Positions 28,722 through 33,836 of a stretch of 33,836 bases of DNA are shown here, in pieces (position 1 is the first letter of the stretch; each line of letters begins with the position of its first letter). Both the position numbers and the translations under genes were made by a program. A model generated the notes under the pieces. It was given only the letters and a program-made list of their open reading frames with translations, was not told the DNA's origin and did not search any database. Origin of the DNA: Terriglobia bacterium (GTDB taxonomy: Bacteria > Acidobacteriota > Terriglobia > Bryobacterales > Bryobacteraceae). The DNA lies in NCBI GenBank assembly GCA_020073145.1, contig JAIQFS010000055.1:1-33836 (forward strand), given 5' to 3'.

Positions 28722-30239
28722 TCAGTCCGCGCGGCATTTGTTCTGCGCCTCGCACGGGTGTCCCAGTTTCGGATCGGCGCCATGCTTCAGCAGCAGATCC
28801 GCGCCTTCCTTGTTATACAGAACGCCGCCCAACCGGTCCCCTTGGCCGTTGGCCGCCAGGTACGGCGTCACCCCGGCCCTGCTCACCGCGTTCACGTTGA
28901 CGCCTAGATCGATCATCTCCGCCAGCAGTTTGTTCCACCCGCGATAGGCCGGACCGAACAGCGCATTCTCCCCAAACGTCGTCTCGCCTTTCGCCTCCAC
29001 GCCGAGATCCAGCAGAAAATGAACCGCCTCCGTGGCCTGCGCCTCCGTGATCAGATCCTCTCCAATCCCATGATTCAAGCCCGTCGCCGCCATCACGGCG
29101 CTTGCTTTGGTTCCCGTGAGGATCTTCGGATCGGCGCCCGCCGCCAGCAGGATCCGCATCATCTCCAGGTCGTCCACCGAAGCCGCCAGCAGAAACGGCG
29201 TGGCCCCGACCCCATCCGTGTACCCGGTGGCAAACGACGGCGGCCGCTTCGTCATGCGCGCGTTCACATGCGCCCCGTGAGCCAGCAGCGCCCTCACCAG
29301 CCGCAACTTGGCCTGGCGATCCGGAATCCCCGCCATCGGGTCTTCAAAACCGTAGACCGGATTGGACGCGTAGCCTTCCCAACTGGTGGACGCCCAATGC
29401 AGCGGAGTCAGGCCCCCGGCCTCAACGTTCGGATCGGCGCCGTGATCCAGCAGATACAGGGCAAAGTCCACCTGGGCCCGCACCGTCGCCACCAGCAGGG
29501 GAGTAAAGCCGCTGGCCGCGGTCCGGGGATTTTGTCCGGCCGCCGGCTGCGTCAGGATGTTCGCATCCACCCCTGCGGCGAGCAAGATCTTGGCGCTCTC
29601 CACGTCGCCGACTCGCGCCGCAAAATGCAGCGCCGTGAACCCCTCCTTCGTGAGGGCTTTGAGATCCGCATGGGCGTCAATCAGCGCCTTCACCACATCC
29701 GGATGACGCTCCGCCGCCGCCCACATCAACGCCGTCTGATTCTGGTTGGGCTCCTTCGCGTTGACCGCTGCGCCGTACTCCACCAACAGGCGAACCGCGT
29801 CCGTAGCGCCGGTCCTGGCGCACGTCATCAGCGGGGTCTCGCCCGTGGCGATCGCCGTGTTTGGATGGGCGCCCGATTTCAAAAGGAGCCGCACCAGCGC
29901 TGCATTCCCGTTGGTGCAGGCCTGCGACAACGGCGTCATCCCGAATTCATTGCCCGTGTTCGCCTGTGCGCCCGCGCCCAGCAGCAGTTCCGCGCTGCCC
30001 GCGTCGTTCCAATGGGCCGCCCAAAGCAGCGCCGTCGACCCGTCGCTGGACCGCGCGTTGACGTCCGCCTTTTGACTCACCAGCGCCCGAACGGCCGTTT
30101 GGTCCTGGCTTTTGGCCGCCTCGACCAACCGCGAGCCGCTCGTCTCGGTAGCCCTCGCCAATGAGCCCAAGGCCAACACCATGAAGAGCTTACACCTGAC
30201 TCCGATGACCCGGCGGTGTTTCTTGTCCCGATCGCCCAT
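28722..30239 (-). CDS. Exported ankyrin-repeat protein
   Basis: 505 residues from ATG 30239, with GGAGG about 9 bases upstream. The Lys/Arg-rich start and the hydrophobic LFMVLALGSLARA act as an export signal. Ankyrin repeats follow from about residue 37 to the end, e.g. DGSTALLWAAHWNDAGSAELLLGAGA, GMTPLSQACTNGNAALVRLLLKSGAHP and GFTALHFAARVGDVESAKILLAAGVD. Insertions in the repeats near 295-325 (VYGFEDPMAGIPDRQAKL) and 340-355 could form loops. Ankyrin proteins bind partners. Being 10 bases ahead of the DUF1592 cytochrome suggests it belongs to the same periplasmic complex. Similar ankyrin genes sit before DUF1592/DUF1552 pairs in other acidobacterial genomes, as far as I recall. Confidence 0.9.
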   Translation of the reverse strand: MGDRDKKHRRVIGVRCKLFMVLALGSLARATETSGSRLVEAAKSQDQTAVRALVSQKADVNARSSDGSTALLWAAHWNDAGSAELLLGAGAQANTGNEFGMTPLSQACTNGNAALVRLLLKSGAHPNTAIATGETPLMTCARTGATDAVRLLVEYGAAVNAKEPNQNQTALMWAAAERHPDVVKALIDAHADLKALTKEGFTALHFAARVGDVESAKILLAAGVDANILTQPAAGQNPRTAASGFTPLLVATVRAQVDFALYLLDHGADPNVEAGGLTPLHWASTSWEGYASNPVYGFEDPMAGIPDRQAKLRLVRALLAHGAHVNARMTKRPPSFATGYTDGVGATPFLLAASVDDLEMMRILLAAGADPKILTGTKASAVMAATGLNHGIGEDLITEAQATEAVHFLLDLGVEAKGETTFGENALFGPAYRGWNKLLAEMIDLGVNVNAVSRAGVTPYLAANGQGDRLGGVLYNKEGADLLLKHGADPKLGHPCEAQNKCRAD

Positions 30240-30434
30240 GCCGGCCCCCCTCCGTACCGCGCAGCATCCCGGCCCGCCGCCATTATATTAAATCTGAACG
30301 CCAAACGAAGAGTCCCGTGCCTTACTCCCTCCTCTCGGAATCCTTGTCCTCAGCTCTTCCGGCAAGGGAAGGGGTCTCGTACCTGCGGATCGCGGGCCTC
30401 TGGTAGGCACTCTCAGCCATTTGGAAAGTGAACC

Positions 30435-30489
30435 CAGCCCTTACCCGCGGGGCTGAATCGTGATGTTCAGCCCTGCCCGTGAGGGCGGG
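30435..30489. repeat. Nested inverted repeats in a 416-base gap
   Basis: Between the ankyrin start (30239) and the oxidoreductase stop (30656) there is no gene I can support. The clearest structure is CAGCCC (30435-30440), GGGCTGAA (30450-30457), TTCAGCCC (30466-30473), so the middle element can pair with either side. It is followed by CCTGCCC (30472-30478) and GGGCGGG (30483-30489). The alternatives exclude one another, as in attenuators or REP-like elements. No T-run follows, so it is not a simple terminator. The rest of the gap (30290-30430) shows only degenerate GC-rich sequence. Confidence 0.5.
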
Positions 30490-30655
30490 GGCATTTCCAA
30501 GTTGACTTGCAAATGACTGCGACAGCTTACTAATGGGCCGTCCCAGCCAGCTCGTCCATCTTGGCGGCACAGACCGTGACCCGGCGCCAGCTTCACCTTG
30601 CCGTGGCGGCACTTGTGGCGGCGCCGGAGCCGCTTGCGAGAGACCGGTCTTGTGG

Positions 30656-31636
30656 TCACTCCACCGTGATCACGACTTTTCCCCGAACGTGCCCTTCTTC
30701 CAGGTATCCGAGCGCGTCAGCCACCTCGCTCAATGGGTAGCGCCGGTCGATCACCGGCGTGACCTTTCCGGCCTGGATCAACCCCTGCAGAACCGTCAGG
30801 TCCTCCGGGCTGGCCTTCGCGATAAACGGGATGAGATTCTTGAGAAACAACGACAAGACCAACGCCCCGAGCAGACGATCCACCGGCGCCAGCCAGCGTC
30901 CGTGGGGCGCTCCGACCCCGACGCAGAACCCCTTGGGAGTTAAAACCCTCCGGCAGGCGAATAGGGAATGGTCGCCAATGCAGTCGAGAAGGATGTCGTA
31001 TCGTTGCCCGCCTTTCGTGAAATCCTCTTTCGTGTAATCAATCACCCGATCGGCGCCCAGCGATCGGACCATGCTCACATTCCTCGTGCTGCATACGCCG
31101 GTCACCTCCGCGCCGAACGACTTGGCGATCTGCACCGCGAACGTACCCACGCCACCTGCCGCGCCGTGAATCAGAACCTGGTGCCCCGGCCGAATCCGCC
31201 CCTTGTCGCGCAGTCCCTGCAAAGCCGTCAGTCCTGCCACCGGGACTGCGGCCGCTTGCTCGAAGCTCACGCCCGGTGGTTTCAACGCCAATGCCGATTT
31301 GATGATTCCCGACTCGGATGTGCACGCATACTCCGCAAACGCGCCTTTGCACATGCCGAACACTTCGTCACCCGGCTTGAAGTCGGTGACGTCTTTGCCA
31401 ACCGACTCCACCTGGCCCGCGACATCAACCCCCATTCGGGTGTCCTTCGGTTTTCGCAGCCCGCCCATCAGGCGAGCCAGATAGGGCGTGCCTCGCATCC
31501 CCGTCTTGTCCATTGGATTGACCGAAGCCGCGCGAACCCGAATCAGCACCTCGTCATCTTTGGGAATCGGCTTCTCAACGTCCTCGATCCGGACCACGCT
31601 CGGCGACCCGTAGGTGCGATTCACGGCGGCTTTCAT
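30656..31636 (-). CDS. NAD(P)H-dependent quinone oxidoreductase/zinc-free alcohol dehydrogenase (MDR superfamily)
   Basis: 326 residues from ATG 31636, where MKAAVNRTYG starts and GGAGAG lies about 8 bases upstream. The GroES-like half has IEDVEKPIPKDDEVLIRVRAASVNPMDKTGMRG and MGVDVAGQVESVGKDV. The Rossmann half has GHQVLIHGAAGGVGTFAVQIAKSFGAEVTGVCST (nucleotide loop AAGGVG) and FCVGVGAPHGR. The Cys/His catalytic-zinc ligands of true alcohol dehydrogenases are absent, as in quinone reductases or enone reductases. The C-terminus is VRGKVVITVE. It lies 73 bases after the acyl-ACP-reductase-like gene on the same strand and is probably co-transcribed. A link to the lipid pathway (aldehyde or enal reduction) is possible but is inferred from position alone. 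Confidence 0.9.
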   Translation of the reverse strand: MKAAVNRTYGSPSVVRIEDVEKPIPKDDEVLIRVRAASVNPMDKTGMRGTPYLARLMGGLRKPKDTRMGVDVAGQVESVGKDVTDFKPGDEVFGMCKGAFAEYACTSESGIIKSALALKPPGVSFEQAAAVPVAGLTALQGLRDKGRIRPGHQVLIHGAAGGVGTFAVQIAKSFGAEVTGVCSTRNVSMVRSLGADRVIDYTKEDFTKGGQRYDILLDCIGDHSLFACRRVLTPKGFCVGVGAPHGRWLAPVDRLLGALVLSLFLKNLIPFIAKASPEDLTVLQGLIQAGKVTPVIDRRYPLSEVADALGYLEEGHVRGKVVITVE

Positions 31637-31709
31637 GCGGCGCTCTCCGTCTGTTTCCATCTGGCAGCGTCCACCTGGATCGGCGAGCAGCCCTGAGATT
31701 CTCCTTAGT

Positions 31710-32828
31710 CTACCGGGATTGGCGCATCGTCGCGATCCGATTCCCTGGAGGCCCGCCAAGCAAGCTCCTCTCCTCGATCGCCCCGTCCGCGTTATACAGC
31801 GGAGCCAGGAAAATGCCGTGTCTCGCGGCAATCTCTTCAATCACCGCCACTCGTTCCGGAGTGATGAAGCCGCGCCCCTGGGAAAACGGTTCGAACCGGC
31901 CCTCCAGCGCCAGTGCCATCCCTTCCAGCAGACAGCCGTGAACCACATTCGGGAAGGGATGTCGGTTCAGCACGCCGTCCAGATCCGGCCGCAAACGCAT
32001 GCCGCCCGAAATCTGCCCGAGCCCGCCAAAGAAGACCCGCGCTCCGGGCAGCGCCCCGCCGGGGGCTAGGTTTTTGGGGTAGCCCGCGTCGCACAGGATC
32101 GCGTCCGGCGCGACGCCGCCCAGCACCAGGGAAGGCGAGGCCAGGCTGGCCGCGCAGATCGCCAAATCCGCCTCCGCGCGGAATTGCCGCAGGTCGGTAG
32201 CTGCTTCCACCCGGGCGCCGCCGGCTTCCAGTTCGGCGCGCAGGCGTTGCAGCCGCTCTCCATTCCGCGCGTAAAGCTGCACGCGCCCGACCTGGGGCGC
32301 CAGGCAGCGCGCGCACCCCGAGCCGACGTCGCCCGTGGCCCCCACGATCCGGAGAGTGGCGTTTTCCAAATTGCGGCCTTCCCGCCCGCACATCTTCCGC
32401 ATGCCTTGCACAATGAATGCGACCGTGAGCGTATTCCCCGTCGTGAACACCGTCCCTCGTTTCTCTGGAATCAGGTCGAAGTTGCCCTCCAGCAGAATCG
32501 AGCTGAATCCGCCCAGGCTGACGATCCCGGCTTCTTCCCGGATGGCAACCGCAGCCGCCTGCCGCACGCGGGCGAGATTCTCGCGCAGGAAGCCGCCCTC
32601 CAGCCGGTCCGGCGGAAGGAAGGTGTCGATGTACAGGCCCCGTGCGCAGGTGCCCAACGCCGATCGGGCCTCGACTTGGCAGACCGCGCGCGGAGGAATC
32701 CAGGGCAGAATCTCCTGGATCTCGTCATCCGGAATCGGTGGGAATTGCGGGCCGCGCAGCGCCGACACCACGTCCGCTGCCGCGCTCCAACTCTCCTGGT
32801 GTCCGATCAACGCAAAATCGACAGGCAT
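31710..32828 (-). CDS. Long-chain acyl-ACP (acyl-acyl-carrier-protein) reductase, cyanobacterial AAR-like
   Basis: 372 residues from ATG 32828; a GTG at 32837 is an alternative. The chain opens FALIGH (5-10), then LGGFSSI (105-111), FTTGNT (128-133) and a Rossmann loop GATGDVG (163-169), with LYARNGERLQRLRAEL after it. Then come DAGYPKNL (247-254) and HGC-x2-EGMALALEGR, where Cys299 corresponds to the acyl-thioester Cys of Synechococcus AAR, and GRGFITPERV-x7-ARHGI. This order and these blocks are those of the AAR family (NADPH-dependent reduction of fatty acyl-ACP to fatty aldehyde), recalled from memory. It is somewhat longer than the usual about 341, with extra sequence in the N-terminal half and a C-terminal tail. 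It follows the diiron gene by about 10 bases. An outside chance remains that it uses acyl-CoA. Confidence 0.85.
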   Translation of the reverse strand: MPVDFALIGHQESWSAAADVVSALRGPQFPPIPDDEIQEILPWIPPRAVCQVEARSALGTCARGLYIDTFLPPDRLEGGFLRENLARVRQAAAVAIREEAGIVSLGGFSSILLEGNFDLIPEKRGTVFTTGNTLTVAFIVQGMRKMCGREGRNLENATLRIVGATGDVGSGCARCLAPQVGRVQLYARNGERLQRLRAELEAGGARVEAATDLRQFRAEADLAICAASLASPSLVLGGVAPDAILCDAGYPKNLAPGGALPGARVFFGGLGQISGGMRLRPDLDGVLNRHPFPNVVHGCLLEGMALALEGRFEPFSQGRGFITPERVAVIEEIAARHGIFLAPLYNADGAIEERSLLGGPPGNRIATMRQSR

Positions 32829-32838
32829 CGCCCCCACT

Positions 32839-33600
32839 CTAGACGGGCAGCCGCATCACCCAGCCCAGCGTCGTTTCCCCCGGCAGACCGAGCCGGTCGA
32901 GCGTCCTGAGGTATTGCTGCAGCGAAGCGCCGCGCAGTTCTCCCGTGCTCAGCCCCACCGAGGGCAGCGCCGGCTTGGCGCAGTCCCCGTGGCACACTTC
33001 GCAATGCCCGGTCTTGCATTCCCGGGCCATCATCTCGGCCAGGGTCGTCATCACTTCCAGATGCAGTCGGTGCACATGGTCGTCGAATTTCTGCCGGTCC
33101 CGCGCCCGCTCCGCCCGCAGGATCGCGACCGCGTGGTCGATATGCTCGGCCTCTTCGGCCGCGATGGCCGCAAACGTGGCGCCCAGGCTTCCCGGCGCCA
33201 CCCGGCCCACCCGCTCGTAGCTGGCTACCGCAAACGACTCCAGCATCACCTCCTGCACGATCAGGCAGCCAATGAAATCCCTCGCGTCAATGCACTCGAC
33301 AAACGCCGCGCGCAACCGCTTCCAATGCCGCGCATCCACGTTGTCCACCACCGCGACCCCCATCTTGCGGCCCTCGGCGGCGAACGCGGCTGCGTGCCCG
33401 CGCTCGATCCCGGCATGTTCCAGGGCCTCGGCGGCCTCGTCCGGGTCGCTGCAGACCTCCGCCAACGACGCGTAGTTCATGGCCGCGATCCGTTCCCCGG
33501 TGACGGCTTGGGCCAGCACATCCTGCCAGATCTCAGCCGTCAGGGGAAGGGAAGCCAGTTGACCGGATCGGCCAGTGTTGGGACACGTGACAGGTTCCAT
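32839..33600 (-). CDS. Aldehyde-deformylating-oxygenase (ADO)-like diiron protein with extra Cys cluster
   Basis: 253 residues from ATG 33600 (weak GACGGGAC upstream), a ferritin-like helical protein. The six ligands of cyanobacterial ADO are present in order: Glu36 (TGERIAAMNY), Glu66 and His69 (IERGHAAAF), Glu121 (IVQEVMLESFAVASY), Glu150 and His153 (AEEAEHIDH). The GCLIVQEVMLESFAVASY segment matches CLLIQSLIIECFAIAAY of cyanobacterial ADO, recalled from memory. ADO turns fatty aldehyde plus O2 into alkane and formate. After the last helix comes Cys195, Cys200, Cys203-His204 and Cys207 (CKTGHCEVCHGDC), which I do not know from cyanobacterial ADO (about 231 residues). CEVCH resembles a haem site, but no export signal is visible. 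It is the first gene of an operon with the AAR-like gene (stop to next start about 10 bases), the cyanobacterial order. Confidence 0.8.
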   Translation of the reverse strand: MEPVTCPNTGRSGQLASLPLTAEIWQDVLAQAVTGERIAAMNYASLAEVCSDPDEAAEALEHAGIERGHAAAFAAEGRKMGVAVVDNVDARHWKRLRAAFVECIDARDFIGCLIVQEVMLESFAVASYERVGRVAPGSLGATFAAIAAEEAEHIDHAVAILRAERARDRQKFDDHVHRLHLEVMTTLAEMMARECKTGHCEVCHGDCAKPALPSVGLSTGELRGASLQQYLRTLDRLGLPGETTLGWVMRLPV

Positions 33601-33652
33601 GTCCCGTCTCTACGAAAAGTGCTCCACGGAAGTTCCATCCGATCGGCCAGTG
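33566..33652. repeat. 12-base direct repeat around the ADO-like start
   Basis: GATCGGCCAGTG occurs at 33566-33577 and again at 33641-33652, one copy inside the gene and one upstream. ATGGAAC, the start of the ADO-like gene, also occurs again nearby (minus strand, near 33636). It could be a paired operator, but the chance of coincidence is not small in GC-rich DNA. Confidence 0.3.
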
Positions 33653-33824
33653 ACGAGCCGCTGCCGGCGCGCGCGCTGACAGATTGCCCGGTCACCAGAA
33701 TATTCGAAATTCGTGCTCCCATTTCCAATCACTTAGCGCCGCACGGCCAGGAAGCTGCAAATTCGCCTGTTACTCTGAAATCGGAAAGAGGCGGGCTCTC
33801 ACCGTGCCGGCCTCGGCGGTTTTC

Positions 33825-33836
33825 TCCTGGCCAGGA
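33825..33836. repeat. 12-base perfect palindrome at the window edge
   Basis: TCCTGGCCAGGA is its own reverse complement. It lies about 225 bases upstream of the ADO-like gene and touches the window end, so its context is cut. It is a possible dimeric-regulator site; the remaining 33653-33824 shows nothing I can name. Confidence 0.25.

Noticed and set aside
29019-30164. 381-codon open frame on the plus strand
   Set aside because: Arg/His-rich shadow of the ankyrin gene.
32977-33018. c-type haem site in the ADO-like protein (CEVCH)
   Set aside because: The protein has no export signal, and the extra Cys around it fit a metal or Fe-S site better. Kept as an open question in the findings, not as a cytochrome.

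Overview
The window looks like a chromosomal segment of an Acidobacteriota bacterium, probably Solibacter/Bryobacter-like. This rests on high GC, a large carboxypeptidase-regulatory/TonB (Oar-like) receptor, a DUF1592-type cytochrome paired with a DUF1552 protein, an ECF sigma factor overlapping a Ser/Thr kinase-TPR gene, and many secreted proteins of unknown function. The assignment is inferred from gene content only. No rRNA, tRNA, CRISPR array, integrase or transposase was seen.

Layout. 1-1868 (-): a class D radical SAM protein (MJ0619/tetraether-synthase-like), cut by the window edge. 2130-3191 (-): secreted protein of unknown function. 3192-3577: non-coding, with a decayed fragment of a GH20 hexosaminidase gene whose intact relative lies at 15318-17357. 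3578-8948 (-): four consecutive secreted or membrane genes, and 9133-10554 (+) a divergent secreted alpha/beta hydrolase. Three of these five proteins share one short N-terminal domain (Pro-Cys-Cys start, VSLDG end) that I do not recognise. 10563-14697 (-): ECF sigma factor and a giant kinase-TPR protein. 14931-15225: a broken secreted-protein gene. 15318-21157: GH20 hexosaminidase, cytochrome c, PepSY membrane protein, YdeI-like protein, LVIVD-repeat protein. 21378-24656 (+): TonB-dependent receptor behind a textbook sigma-70 promoter and a structured leader. 24919-30239 (-): ankyrin / DUF1592 cytochrome / DUF1552 operon. 30656-33600 (-): an aldehyde-deformylating-oxygenase-like gene, an acyl-ACP-reductase-like gene and a quinone-oxidoreductase-like gene.

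The strongest discovery is the 31710-33600 pair. The upstream protein has all six diiron ligands of cyanobacterial aldehyde deformylating oxygenase (ADO). The downstream one has the Rossmann motif, diagnostic segments and catalytic-type cysteine of cyanobacterial acyl-ACP reductase (AAR). The gene order is that of the cyanobacterial alkane operon and the two genes nearly touch. The ADO-like protein also carries a Cys/His cluster that I do not know from cyanobacterial enzymes. This would be a fatty-aldehyde/alkane pathway in a non-photosynthetic soil-type bacterium. With the tetraether-synthase-like radical SAM protein at the other end, the window holds two unusual lipid-chemistry candidates, but nothing here shows that they work together.
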